Origin: Pomacea canaliculata
Taxonomy: Eukaryota; Mollusca; Gastropoda; Architaenioglossa; Ampullariidae
DNA length: 64,000 nucleotides
Assembly: GCF_003073045.1 (NCBI RefSeq)
Contig: NC_037600.1
Span: 15,020,352-15,084,351, forward strand
Direction: 5' to 3'
Position numbers and translations under genes: made by a program. The notes beneath the pieces were generated by a model. It was not told where the DNA came from, searched no databases, and was given only the letters and a program-made list of their open reading frames with translations. Positions 12,625 to 26,100 of the stretch are shown piece after piece (position 1 is the stretch's first letter; each line of letters opens with the position of its first letter).

Positions 12625-15150
12625 TTTGGTTGACGGAGCTAATGGCCGCAAGAAAGACAACTGTTAGTTACGATGTAGAGAGAACATTTATCCGTCTGCC
12701 ACAAAGACGATAATCCAGTTGTGATTTATACTTCCCGATGTAATAATCCTTACGATGCTGGCGTCTTTCTTGGACTGTTGTCACTTATGTATTCACTGAC
12801 GACGTGCGACTAGCGTCAGTAACAACTTTAATTATTTGTTGCGAGTGTTACCTCCCCCTCCCACACAAAAATTCGAGTAACGATACTAGTAACATTAAAC
12901 AATTAATTTATAATTTTATGTTCTCTGGGGTTTATTTTTAGGCTTATGAAGCATTTTTTGCTTTGTGTGTGCTCGTGAGTCAAACAGTGATAGTCATCAC
13001 TAGGATTATATTATGTACGTAACCCTACATGCGTTGCGTTATGTTCTCCGTGAGAAAAGAGGACTAAGCTAAAAATAGAGCTAAAGATAGATAAACGTAC
13101 CTTATTTTAGTAAATGTAGAACATTGGTAGCAGATATATGTAGATATCCGGAAGTCTTATTAGCATCACTCATTGCTTTATAAAAACAACAACAAAGCAG
13201 ACGTTATCCCTGTTTCTCGTACGTAGTCCTGACAACTGCATAATTCAATTTCTGGTAGAACTGGGCATATATATATTGCATAAACAGTTTTTTAAGCTAG
13301 ATTTTTGCTACAAAGAACAAGAGGAAAAGAATAAAAAAATTAGCTTTCATTAAAGGGAAAAGTGAATTTCTGGATAGAAGACAATTATATTTGTAGCACT
13401 CTAGTAGTGTACGAAGTATAATATGTCTTTGGGTTGTAGATTTGCATCTATATTCCAGAATGTTCAGCACGGCAGCAATGTGAAAGGTAGAATGTCTTGT
13501 GCGAGGGAGGAAATTATGTTCAACAATGTAGCAATGTTCAAAGTAAAATGTCTTGTCTTCGTGCGAGGGAGGAAATGATGTTCAACAATGTAGCAATGTT
13601 CAAAGTAGAAAGTCTTTGTGCGAAGAAGGGCTAGAATGTTCGAGGGTAGGGGGAATAAAATAGCAGGGCTGACAGTGGTGTGTGAGCTTCGTGAATTTGA
13701 GAGAGAGAGAGAGCAGTTAGGCCAGACGCTGAGCAAACTGAATAAAACACTTCAGTGCGGAATTCAATCTTGTGTTATTTCTGGTACGACAGCCCACTCT
13801 ACGTAGTCATTTGACGTGTTGGTTACATATTATTTGTACAAGTGAATTGTTAATTGTTATTCACACCATTCAATGTATATATCTTTCTAACCTTTTTCCA
13901 ACACGTACAGCCCTTAAATACTTTTCTCCAACACACCCCTTAAATACAAGGAAATTGGGAAAGACCTGGGAAAAGGCAAGAAGGAAAACACAAAGGAGAG
14001 ATAGAGAACAACAGTTGGGGACAACTATTTTCATCTTTGATGGCATCAGCTGCATGTCTGTGTAACAGTAGTTCAAGTGAAGAAAGAGGAAGACTGGAGT
14101 CCCGATCTTACATCGTCTTTATAACAGTAGTTTAGAGTGTGGTTTCCACAATAAATCACACTTTGATCATATTTTGAAATCCAGATGGTATCTTATACAA
14201 GACAATATTTTATAATTTTAGAAAGGATTTTAAAATGTTTCATGTGAATTATTATATATAGTCTCTATAGCAGGTCGATGTACTGTTCATTGAACGGTAC
14301 GATATTTTTCCGTCATAAGAAATGCTGTGCTTATGATTTAATGACTTTATATTTAGAAGTGTGAAATTAATAATAACAATTTACATTTTTTCAAAAACGT
14401 GGATCGATCATCTCCAAGACCCTATCAGCGCTTACGCACCCAGGTAACTTCCAATAGTTCGCCTGTGGTAGAACCAACCCCCTGTAGAAAACCAGTGTGA
14501 ACAGACTTAGAACCAACTGCCAGCCTTATCTGTCGGGGGATTGAAACCAAAATTAATGTCTTCACAATTATAAGTCAACCAAAGAATTAAATCGATCGTG
14601 TTATTTAGGTCAACCAAAGACACCACACCCTATATCAATGTCGAGATAAGAAGCTGTGCAGCAGCGGACTGATGATTAAACAAGAATTGATAGCGATCGA
14701 TGAAAGAGATAAAATATCGTAATTATTCATCACCGATTGTTCATTCATCATAAAACTTTATATATCATATATGATTGTACAGATCGAGAGATGATCAAGT
14801 GTATATGACCTAGCAGGGTACAATATCTTTCTTTCTCTGTGTGTGTATATATGTGTTATAGTTTTATAGTTTGACAATTTATCCCGGTACACGAGATTTT
14901 TCTTAAAATATTTGATTACATTTGATTACTTTTGAATTCGTATTTTGTGCCAATTAACGATAATCTAAATTTCACAATTCTCCAACACGTACGTCGATCT
15001 TTTTCAGATTTCCACCATTCTCTCGCTCTCATGGAAACTCTGTTTAGTACTTTAGTGTGGCGCTCTATATATATATACCTGTAGTAGCAAAATATGTTAC
15101 AGAAGTCGTCAAGCTTGGTCATGCATGAAGCCGCTCGTCTGCATCAAGTA
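12625..15150. other. Divergent intergenic region between the SOHLH2-like and ABHD14A-like genes
   Basis: About 2.5 kb without a supportable gene. It should hold both promoters. Just upstream of the SOHLH2-like start is a GC-richer segment with a GCGGCCATTAG element and an ATGGCCGC context at the start codon. A minisatellite lies at 13462-13640. The rest is AT-rich with a GA run near 13700 and a TA-rich stretch near 15070. Confidence 0.55.
13462..13640. repeat. Minisatellite, three units of 56-62 bp
   Basis: Units start at about 13462, 13518 and 13580 with GTTCAACAATGTAGCAATG and share AAGTARAATGTCTTG and GTGCGAGGGAGGAAAT. Units 2 and 3 are nearly identical in their first half; unit 1 is more diverged, and small indels change the period. 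Confidence 0.75.
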
Positions 15151-15179
15151 GGGGAGCCTACTCTAGAAACATTTTATTT

Positions 15180-15248
15180 TTGGTTGAATACGAAGAAGCG
15201 AAACAGTCACCGAGCAGAAACACAACAAGAACCCAAGATATTAATCAG
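15180..15248 (+). promoter_or_regulatory. Candidate non-coding first exon of the ABHD14A-like gene
   Basis: A strong donor CAG|GTAAGTGC follows 15248, and an acceptor ACTAACAG ends at 15901, about 65 nt before the start codon. This suggests a 5' UTR intron of about 650 bp. The transcription start is not visible; the left edge given here is arbitrary. Confidence 0.35.
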
Positions 15249-15967
15249 GTAAGTGCACGAAACCAGGTTTTGCCCTAAATCATGAAAAATTATTAGATAT
15301 TGAAGGACAAAGCAGTTTCAGGACTACTACTCTGCTGATAAAAGTGAAAATAGAGCATGACTGGAAATCGATAGTGGCTTTCAAGTTTGAGAGGCCAACT
15401 ACGTGTCGCTTCCACACAGGGGCCGCTTTTAAGGACGGAGGAAAGACGTGTACGAACGGTCATTTTAAATGGTTTTTATACGCCTACGAAGGACTCAGTG
15501 TGAAGAGAAGAAGGCTTATGTAAGCATTCAATGGCTAACTCGCTGGAAAATGTTGAGCGTTATGTGGGAACTGGAAAAACTTAGCAATTATGTGTTGCTG
15601 GACTTTGGTTGAGCCTAGTGGATTAATATAGGCTATAAGCTCTTGGGATTTATTGTTTAAAAACGAAACTATGCCTTTTGCGTGGGAATGGAGCCCACGT
15701 GCATTTTTACACGTAAACAATTTTGTAAAATATACATTCTCAATAATTTGATATATATGCATATTCATACAATTTTACAAGTCAGTGAGATAAAACTGAC
15801 AGCTGTGAATGCTAAGTCATCATGGCTTAAATCAAATCTCAGAAGAAGAAGCTGCAAAGCAGAAACACTTTAATATTTTCATTGTGATGTCATACTAACA
15901 GGGCAGGTCTGTAGAGGGAAACCATACAGACCAGGACATTTGCTCAGTGTACATACATGAGGACAAA

Positions 15968-18545
15968 ATGGCTCCATCAGGTCTTACTCTCAACAAGCCA
16001 GTGGCTTTTGGCTTGATTGCTCTTGTAGCTGGTGGCATTATTATCTACAAAGCAGGATGGCTGCCTTTTTCAAGGTCCCACAGTATGGCAGTTACAGATT
16101 CTCTTAATGAAGGTATGTACTGTCTTGACATTTATTTTGTTATTTAGATGCTCTGTGCATGTAATTGTAGAGATGTTGTGTGCATGGTTTTGGGGTGTGA
16201 GTAAGCATGTGATTGGTGGGAAGGCATCACATTAATCCCTTTAAAAATGGACAAATGTGTAGTCATGGTGAAATCTTCCTTAGGTTGGGTCAGTGAGCAG
16301 GTGGAGCAAGTGTCTAAGAAAATGTAGTTTAAAAGATTCTGGTGAAGTGTAACTGAGAACCTGCTTCTTAAGAGCACCAAGTTGTTACACATTTTGTTAT
16401 AGTATATGTGAATGAACATGTATTTGCATGTGTTTTTTTCTTGTTTTGAAAAGGTCTGGAGGTGAAAGAAATTGACATCATGAATCTTCCTGATTATCCT
16501 GTTCCAAAAGACGATGCACTGAAAGCCATCAATATCAAGGAAAATAAAGTGGATGTGGAGATGAAAGGAACAGTGAGTGAAGCAGTCTCCTTCATCAGTC
16601 TTTTAATAATTTTAATTAGTCTTTTAATATATTCAATCAGTTTCCTTCATTGCAATATTGGGATCACTACTCTTTGATTCCTCTACTCTTGCCTAAGTTT
16701 TGTATAAACTAAGTAAACTTGATGATATATAGCAATGGTTATTAACTACAAAGCTGAAACTGAGGCATGGGAGAGAATACAGATTAGTAAAGGATGCGGA
16801 TGCTCTTTTTGAATATAGAAAAACAGACTGTAGATTTACTGTACCATGCCAGTTTTTCAGCAACTGTTGTGTAGGGATCATATCATGTTGGCCCCAGCAG
16901 TAGTAGGTTGGTGTGGTCAGTGAAGGATCTCATATGGCTATATAAATAGTTTTTAAAAGTTATGTTCAGTACTATATGACTGAACTGGCTGGTAGTAGAA
17001 AACTTCTAGGGTTATTATTGAATAGAAAGGGGAACACAAGCTACTAGCATATTTGCTTTTTGTTTTCTGCAGGTACATAAAATTTTTTTTCGTGAATCTG
17101 GACCAGCATCTGGCACTCCCAAACTGACAGTGCTTTTACTTCATGGACAGTCATTTACTTCCGAGGATTGGATGAAGATTTCTACACTTCAGTACCTTGC
17201 ATTTTGGGGTTTCCGAGCAATAGCAATAGATCTTCCAGGCAAGACATTTTTTTAAACTCTTCAATCAAGAGTTATCATTAAGAATTTTCCCAGGATATTC
17301 ATGGTGCTTTCACCCTTATAACTTTTTTAAAATTTTGGTTTCTAGTGTTCTTTTTGATGAAAGGGACAACATTTCACATATGTATAAAGTATAGCAAATA
17401 AAAAAGAATGTTGTATTACAGGGTATGGCAACAGTAGAGACACAACAGTGGAGAATGACAGAGCTGAATTCATGGAAGCACTGATAGCACAGCTGAACAT
17501 CAAGCCTGTTATCATAAGCCCTTCCATGAGTGGAAAGTTTGCCCTCCCATACCTTTTCAATGATCCATCAAAATCGCTAGAAAGAGCAGTGGGTTTCATC
17601 CCTATAGCACCAGTAAACTCTGGGGAGTTCCTAGACAAGTATTCAATGAGTAAGGTAAGCCACTTATTTAGATAAGGGCTAATCTTTCTACTCCTTTCCT
17701 TTTGACCCACAGTGATGAAGGAAGGTAGGACTGATCTGCAGGAACAGCAGCAATAAAAGACCACTGTTGATAAATTCAGTTCGTTTGGCTCTCTCTCTTT
17801 CTGGTTATGTCCCTTTAAGACATGGTAAGAAGACATGTCCCTAATTGAGAAACTATATCACGCCTTAACTTTCATAATCAACTAAAGTGGACATGATTCT
17901 TTCTCAGTGACCATTGTAGTAGTATGCCAATGTTTGTGATACAGCAAAGATTTAAAGCCAAATAATATTTGAAAACTCAGATTTATTGTTTAGGAAGTTT
18001 GAAGCATTTTTGTAAAAAATTCTGTTCTGTGGTTGGATAATTTATCCTTTTTGGTTGTCCATTTTTTGAAGGTATAGCTGTGGAATATTATAGTTAGTTT
18101 ACAGATTATCATAGTCAGTCTACAAATTATTATAATCCATCCATAGATTGTTATTATTAGTCCACAGATTATTAAAGTTAGTCCACAAATTATTATACTC
18201 CAAAAATTTGAATATTGATGATAATTGCATTATTGTTTTATGTGATATTTTAGTGTTACTGGAAACAGACACAAAAATTTCCTTAAGAAACATTTAAAAA
18301 AAGGCATTGTCAGATGCAGTAACCGCTTATCAAGGATCCGATGTTTCTTGCAGCTTCCCACTCTCGTTGTGTACGGCTCAAAAGATGAAACAGGAGTGAA
18401 AAGCAAGGAGAACTTTCAGCGTCTTATCAAGTCCACTATTGCTGTCATTCCAGATGGCACTCATGCCTGCTATATTGATAATGCTGATCATACTAAGCTT
18501 TTCCATAAAGCCCTGTACTACTTTCTTACCAGTTTAGAACACTGA
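15968..18545 (+). CDS. ABHD14A: ABHD14A-like membrane-anchored alpha/beta hydrolase
   Basis: Coding exons 15968-16112, 16454-16572, 17073-17238, 17422-17654 and 18354-18545 sum to 855 nt (284 aa plus stop), all in phase. The start is the ATG in AAAATGG. Residues about 13-31 (VAFGLIALVAGGIIIY) form one membrane segment, so the hydrolase domain is probably anchored, as in ABHD14A and unlike soluble ABHD14B. Family motifs: LLLHGQS before the lid, IDLPGYGNS, nucleophile elbow SPSMSG (Ser178), FIPIAP, YGSKDE (Asp232) and GTHACY (His258), which complete the Ser-Asp-His triad. ABHD14B is reported to deacetylate lysine residues with CoA; the substrate of the A form is not established. The third coding intron has a GC donor. 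Human ABHD14A has similar length (about 270 aa). Confidence 0.93.
18088..18200. repeat. Degenerate tandem repeat in ABHD14A-like intron 4
   Basis: About five imperfect copies of a 20-26 bp unit, TTAGTCCACAGATTATTA and variants. The block lies about 150 bp upstream of the last coding exon. Units differ by substitutions and small indels. Confidence 0.6.
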
Positions 18546-19445
18546 TTACACAGCTAGTGTGGTGATGTTTGCCCAGTTGTTTATATCATAGAGTTACCTT
18601 TAAAGCTAGTGCAGCTACTGCATTTGAAGAGGATGTTGCCAAGGGAGATGTATTTAGTTTATAACATGTGGTCAGATGTTTCAGTAAGCATGCTAAATCA
18701 ACTATGGGACTTGATCCCATGTGTTTTTTTGTTGTTTGTTTTTGTTCGGGATGATGGTGTTTTTTTCAAAAACATAATGCACAAATGTAAAAAGATATTT
18801 TGTTGTTACAGGAAATAGATTGTGTTTTCTTTTTGTTAAAGGATTTTGCATATGTGTGTTCATGTATACATCTGTGTATATGTGTGTTTTTGTGGTGGGA
18901 AAAGAGAGAGAGCAGTATGGATGGTGTTTTTGAATTATATTTCTTGCTACTAATCCAGGGAAATACCAGGTTTTCCCACAAACTCATAGGAACCACAGCA
19001 GATGAACTTATCCAGCTTTTTGTTTTTGGTGCTAGGTATATTCTGATTGTAAATGTAATCTGTGAAAAGTCTTTCATCAGATATTTTGTCATAAAATAAG
19101 GAAAATGAAAGCTTCATCATTATCGGAACAGTAGTTTCATTGTCTAGTAAAATCTTGCTAAATTGGATTTCCTACTAAGAAATATTTTTTACAATTTTTT
19201 GGTGCCCTAACTTAGCATTCAGATCATTTGCTCATACTGTAGCAAATTTGGTGTGAATTAGCAAGTCACATTTTTGAGGGGTTAAAAAAAAAAATCCAGT
19301 TTGGCACTATGTATCTTTATGTTCATGTATCTTTATAGTTGTTATGTGTGTAGATAGCATTCTAAATGGGTTCTCGACTGTTTTGTATCTTAAAATCCAT
19401 GTACTACAGCATCATGGGCCTTTTACAAGTAAAGAAGACTTGACA

Positions 19446-19451
19446 AATAAA
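19446..19451 (+). promoter_or_regulatory. Proximal poly(A) signal AATAAA, ABHD14A-like gene
   Basis: Canonical hexamer about 900 nt downstream of the stop, followed by T-rich and GT-containing sequence. Confidence 0.5.
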
Positions 19452-21010
19452 GCTATTTTTACCACAGTGTTGTTTAATGAAACTGAAAACTTTCCATTAC
19501 ATTTCATGTGTGACTACCACCTTCGGGATGTCCCCCATATCCCATGTATTAGCAAATAACCTAAATATTTATATGTTGTAAAATTTGAGTGCTCATTTCG
19601 AAACAGGATAAGTGTGCTTGAAAACCAGCAATTATTCAGAAAAGCTTATAATTATTTGGGTCGGTTGAATTTTAGTTGCATTATTATATTATTGCAGCTG
19701 TAGCACTATTTGCTATGTTCCTAGATTGATTTCTGTGTCTGCACCACTTTTGTTCTTTTTTTCTAGACCATTTATTCTACAGTCACATTTTCTTATTACT
19801 TAGATTTTAGACCTGTGCATTAGCAGTGTTGATTTCAGACTCTGTTTTCTCCATTGTCCAGACAGTTTTGAAATTGAGCTGTCACAGCAAGATTGATGCA
19901 CAGCAAAGGCAGGTCTGATATGGCTGACATTTTGCCTCCCCGGTAAACTAAGCTTACAATGATCCTTAGCATGAGGCTCTAACAGGAGTTGTGTTGACGA
20001 AACAATATTTCTGTCTGCCAAAGTTAGGTCACTGCACCAAAGATTGCAAGTTGTGCTTCCATACAAACGTCATAATAACTTTCAGCTACTTTTTGAAGCA
20101 GAACTTTATTGATTTGTTGACAATTCCATGTAATGGCAAGACTGCAGACTGCATCTGTGTTGATGGCATTCGTCTTCATGTCATCATGAGAAACTACACT
20201 ACTGGGGCGCAGATGAACTCTTTACTTTTGAGACCAGCTTCTGTTATTATTATTTTGTCTGTGTGTGGGTTTTTTAAATCACTTTGATGGTGGAGATAAG
20301 CACTATATAAATCAACTTTGTTATATTATCGTTTTAGATCTATAGCCAAAAAAGGGTAACGTATTTATTTCTTATTGTATCTATTTTTAACAAATAGGAT
20401 TAATTTTACCAACCATATTTCAGGCTGTGCAGGATAAGATGATCAATGCCAAGCAAATCTTTCTCCACAACAGAAGTTGTGCACCATTATCATGGGACTG
20501 CAATGTCTTAAGTTTGTGCTGGAATTTTATTGTACTGGATGTTTTACAATTGTGATAGATGTAATTATCCCTTAATGAGGAAGGAGATTTGCTAGTGTTA
20601 AAATTCATGTGTGTCTGCTACTAAACAAGGTGGAGCTGACAGACACTTAATCTTGGATAGATGGAGGGGAAATCACTTAAACTGAGGGGAAGCACATGGT
20701 AACATGACATTGTGACCACCTGTTGCATGGCTTCTTAAGTTCGGTTTTTTTTTTTAAAAAACCATGACTGTTCATTGTATGTCTTTGGTACTCATTTCAT
20801 GCTCGTTCTCAGACTGTCGTTGCCATTCTTTTTGACAAGCCTTCCATTATGTTTATTGTTCACTTTTTTTTACTTTGTTAGTTTTGAAAATCCTTATTTT
20901 CATATCTTTTGAAGATTATATTTTTGCTCATTGTTTATTGGTACTGCAAGGTTGCTTTAATAGCTAACTCAAAATTCCATCAATATTATTTCTAGATGTT
21001 TCTTAATTCT

Positions 21011-21130
21011 TACAGTGGTACCTCAGCACTCAATCACAATCTGTTCTGGAAGGCTGTTTGAGTGCCGAGCATATTTTTACCCATAAGAAATATTTTAAGT
21101 TTATTTAATTGGTTCTGGCACCCACCAATA
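21011..21130 (+). mobile_element. Mariner/Tc1-type MITE fragment
   Basis: The segment opens with TACAGTGGTACCTCAGCACT and continues with a CTGTTCTGGAAGGCTGTTTG box and CCCATAAGAAAT. This is the terminal-repeat style of widespread short mariner-like elements in animals (…CAGTGGTACCTCG…CCGTTCCGGAAGG…CCCATAGGAAAT…). The opposite terminus is not found, so the copy is truncated and diverged. The family is assigned from remembered consensus only. Confidence 0.5.
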
Positions 21131-22810
21131 ACTATCATGTATTGTTCATATATTTTGTAATACAGTATATGTAAAAGATGGGTTTGTTTCCAGCTGTTTT
21201 TCATTTATCCACACTAGTACTAACTTCTGTCACCTTCATTGAGTCCTTTAATTTAAATATTGAAATACATAGGTTTCATGGTAACTTCTTGTCTGTGGAC
21301 AAATTATTACACTACAGTTGGTTTAAAACCTTTAAAATTTCCCCAAACTTGGTCAAAGATTTGTTTATTTAAGAAGGGCACTTAACTGTTGACAGTTCCA
21401 TTGTATAGTTGAAAACCATGTGCTCTTGTCTACTGAGGAAGAAGTATTTAAACAAGCCAGTTGATGTATTGAAAACTGATCAGGATCTGCAGCTCTTTAA
21501 ATGCCTAGCAGTGGGATGGTAGTGACAGCTGAAGGCAAAGATGAGCTCTTCTGTTTTATGGATTATAATTTAGCATAGTTCAGTTTTTGTTGTTCAACAC
21601 TTCTTTGATGCATCAAGACAGTTGTGCAAAAATAAATCCACTACCTAGCATGCTCTGGCCCCGTTTTTATTTCATGGACAACGAAAATCTCAACATGTGA
21701 AACCTTTTCAGAGGCTGCTGTTGACACATTCCATTTGTTTCACCGAACATTCGTTGATGTAAATATTGCAGATGAGCAGTGAACATGGTTGAATCCTGAA
21801 TTCTGTGGGTATTTCCAGTGTTTTGTGCAGTGATAAAATTTTCACTCTGATTCAGTCACTTTGTTTACAAACACCAAAATATGATTTTTTCCCACCCGTA
21901 ATTTTTGAAATTTGAAATGCATTAGAATTTCTGCTTGTTGTTGCTAATGATGCTGTACTAAGCTTAATCATCGCCAGTTGCATTGACCTGGCGACCTTTG
22001 CAATACCACAAATCTTCTAGTGCCTAGTATTTTACAGTAACTAATGAAGAGTATTTTAAGGAAAGCACTAGGAAATAAAAGTTATAATTTTTCCTCGTCT
22101 GTGATTGTGCTGTTTCAGAGTTTTTGCGCGTATCTAAAGCTTTTCATCTTTGTCAACAAAACTGTCTTTTGTAAACCTACTGCCTTAAAATATGTTTCTG
22201 CTTCTATGAATTTTTCTACTTCTTAAAGGGGTAAAAGAGCACTTTGTGATAATGCATACAACGCAAAACTTATGTACACAATAGTAAACATGCCTTTCAT
22301 AAAGTTTACCACACTATTGAATAAAAAAGAACAAGCAATGATAAAAACATTTAAAAGTGAAACTCTGGATTCCAGCCTGTTTGACTATTGCTGTGAACAT
22401 GATTTTTTGTTTGTTTGTTTGTTAACCAAAGGGTTTGTTCTTGCATAAGCTTCTGTGTGCCCATCTTGATTAGATCAAATTAACATTGCATTATTTTACC
22501 TTGACCCTTAGTTTTTATTAATGTGTTTCACTTCTGTCTTGACAAATATCAACAGAATGTTCACTGATTGTAAGAAGTCGATTATGTTTTTGGTTGATGC
22601 TAAATTCAACTTCTCTAGTTAATACTTTGAATCCTATTTAAACAAGTACTGCCTGCCAGGGCTGACAGCTGTCGCCAATTAATACAAGCATAACACATGT
22701 GCAAAAACAAATATGCATGAAGCAATAACAAAATCATTAACTAACATAGTTACTGAAACGTCTTATTGAGGGATTTGATGTTTATGAACTGCTGATTGTC
22801 ATATGCTTGT

Positions 22811-22840
22811 AATAAAGGTTATTTCCCCCATGTAAATAAA
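22811..22840 (+). promoter_or_regulatory. Distal poly(A) signals, ABHD14A-like gene
   Basis: Two AATAAA hexamers 24 nt apart. They are the last plus-strand candidates before the convergent Polycomb-like gene's most distal minus-strand signal at 23153-23158. Confidence 0.35.
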
Positions 22841-23152
22841 ATTGTGATAGGATTAAGAACATGGCTTGATGAGCTTGTTTGTAAAAACTGAAAAGTATTT
22901 CACCAAGAGTGGTTTTGTCCATTTGAGTTATTTTGGAATACTGCTAACATGAATGTATGTAATGTGTAAAACTAACTTATCTTTATACACTGACATGAAA
23001 TATTAACCAAAACCATGTGATTTATAAAAAAAACAAAAACAAACAAAAGACCTACACAAGTTTGACTAGATTATAATGAGTTAATACTGCTTAAGTACAT
23101 GTGCTGGCTGCCTCGCTCTTCTCTCACACACATACACAAATTGATAAATGTG

Positions 23153-23158
23153 TTTATT
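23153..23158 (-). promoter_or_regulatory. Most distal candidate poly(A) signal, Polycomb-like gene
   Basis: Minus-strand AATAAA about 310 bp from the distal plus-strand signal of the ABHD14A-like gene. If both are used the two transcription units abut tail to tail. Confidence 0.3.
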
Positions 23159-26100
23159 TGCTTTCATACAACTGAATCTTAAGAACTCAGACACCATTAC
23201 ACTGCAAGTATGATCCTAAAAAAACAATTCTGCATTCTAAAGTAACATTTTTTCTTCAAACTTGCTTGGCTGTCAAAATATGGTGGGTTTATTTCTGCTG
23301 CATATAATTTACATCTTGCCAACATAAGTTCTTAAAAAAAAAAATTTTTGTTTTAAAAAACATGCATATAGAGGCAGATATGAAAGTCCTACAGGTATGC
23401 ACTCCCTTCCCTGAATCATTCATATTATTTGGAGTAACAGCATAAAATTTCATTCTCAAAGATGCATCAACTGAGTGAAGTGTGGCATGTACAGGTCTTT
23501 GTTACTGGTGCAAACACATCAATGATAAAACTAATAAAAATCTATTAGGGGGCATGTGATAAATGATTCTCACAGTGAGATTGCATTGTAATCACAAAAT
23601 TGCCTTGATGCACAACACAGAAATGATCCATTTCAAAATTATAAGATTCTTATTGCCCCAAACCAAAGGCAGCAAATTAGTTTTGCATTCCATCACACAG
23701 TAAACAAGCTATGACATCGTGGCACAAGTTGGTAAAGACAACCTTGTTTAGCTATAGCATGCAGAGCTTATGGCTTGTTTTGAGGCACCAAATGCAGCAT
23801 CTTTCTTTTTAACGAGCATTTATTTTGTTGGTAAATGGAAACCTTCCAGCTGAGTCAGGCACTTTATGATGAATATAATAAGCACTCATTAAATCAATCA
23901 CAAAGGACAATTTTTCACAGGCAATGTCCAAAAAATGCTCACCATACTGAGTTATTTCATAAAAGCAAACATTGGATAACAATTTACATTTAAGGCACCC
24001 ATCCTGTCATAAGAATCTTTGCAAAGTAACAGGAGTCGAACAGTCAACATACCACACAGAGTGAAACAGTATTTCAAAGCAGATAAGATGACCAAAGATT
24101 TCACATGCGACTATGCATCTATAATTGTTTATTAATGCCCATTTACCTAGTCACACTGTTTAAATGCAAGCTAGAGGCCTTGGTGACAGGAGCAAAAGCA
24201 GCATAAAACCCCCAGCTAAGGAATGACTGTTATTAGTTCATGTACAATCAAACTTGAGAATTAGGCATATCACGAAACACCTAAACAAAGAAAATGAATT
24301 GCAGTGGATATATTAAACAAACTAAACATTTTTGGCTAGGGCAAACAAAGAAAGGATGGCATAAAGTGCTCACTCTTTTTTTGGGGGGAAACATGCTACT
24401 TGCAACACTAAAACCAACCTGTCACCTTTAACACTTATTATTTACGAAAGTAAAAATGTTGCAAGCATTAAGTAACAAAGCTGGATATTATAAAATGACC
24501 TTGCTCAGTTGATGAAGGGTCAAAGCCTTTAATGTTTATTTTTTGTAATAAAACCTGAAAGTGAAAGGATGCAGCTTTAAAGCTAAAAATGCTTTTTCAT
24601 ACAGTATTTTTTATTTTATATTTATTATGTCAGAATTATTAACTCTGATGCACAAGCACTGCAAATATCAAATATACAGTTTCTTTAACAAAAGGTGAAG
24701 GCTCTCATACGGTGGTCCCTAATAAAAGAAATCTTGACTGTACATGACTACATGCTGGAAAGATGTAAACCAGGCAAAAAGAACTGCCAAGAACAAGTAC
24801 TTATATGCATGGAGTACATAGCACTCACATATACACATCTACATTCAGTATTTTCATGACCAAAATCTTCGACAATTAAAATGATCGGAGGTGGCCAGCA
24901 AAATGTGAGGTGATCTGGTTGCATTAGACATGCACACTGGCCTTTAAGCATTCATGCATAACATTGCTGCCTATTAACACAAGGGATGATTGTGGTTCCA
25001 CTGAAACAGCAACACTGGTCACGCTAGTTTGCACCATCTTCACGACATTATGAAAATTCAGGCACACAAACATGTTACCTTAAATAACATGCCATTGTTT
25101 TATCAAAGTCTATGACCATGCATTCCCTAGAACAATCTGCACATAATACAAAGCCATGTTGTAAGAGTAGAAATTTTGTGACTAAACTATTAAAATTGAC
25201 AATAGCAAGAAAATGCTTGATGGTGTCTCTACGAAAAAATGAACTTAGATAACAAATTTTCCTGACATTACTTCAACTTATTCAAAGGTTTAAGAGAAGA
25301 AACAGTGTGCACATCATAAACAATTGTAAACAAGCTCCACAGTATAGACATAAGTAGCACAATAATAATTACTGTACAATCAAGTCCTAGTCCTTTTACT
25401 CTTTTACAACAAAGACACATTTTAAATAAAACCTCAATTGCATGTTTTCGAAGTGTATCACTCCTGCACATATGTGCATGCACTCACACAGGTATGTAAA
25501 GGTCGTTTTAACACCAATCCTAATCATTTTGCATTGGATTATTTGTGACAAAAGAACCTGAGAAGTGTGGCTCCTGTCAACATCAACACTAGATCACCAT
25601 GAGCACTAAACATTTCTTTTCTATCACACAAGAGCACACTGTAAAATAAAGGTCATTATACATATAGATATTACATCTCTATATATAAAGACATATTTAC
25701 ACACAATGCAAGCAATTTAATAAGTTAAAACAGGGGACAGGAATACTCCAATCCTACAAGGGCTATGTTTTGGTCCCATGTCAGTAAAGCAAAGGCGAAA
25801 GTATTCACTGTATTCATTATACCATGGAGAGCTAGAGGCATGGATCATTGAGCACAGGGCTGGCAGTTGTAAACTTAAGCACATTACAATATGCAATGAG
25901 AGATGCTTCAATTAAATAAAAAAGGCAATGTTGCCTGTTACTAGAAAAACAAGCAAAAAAATGGCAGATTCTTCATACTAGACAGGAGTTACTCCCAAAT
26001 GGCTAAGGAAGCTGCCACTTTCAGTAACATCTTATTTAATTAAAAATAAGCTGATGTAAATGACTTAGATGTTGCACCTGTATGCTTAGGAACGAGAAAT

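Larger units (their letters stand above)
18546..22850 (+). other. Probable long 3' UTR of the ABHD14A-like gene
   Basis: There is no further supportable coding sequence for about 4.3 kb after the stop. The sequence is AT-rich. Poly(A) signals occur proximally (19446-19451) and distally (22811-22816 and 22835-22840), so the transcript may have short and very long 3' ends. A mariner-like fragment lies at 21011-21130. The distal use is inferred only from signal positions. Confidence 0.4.
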
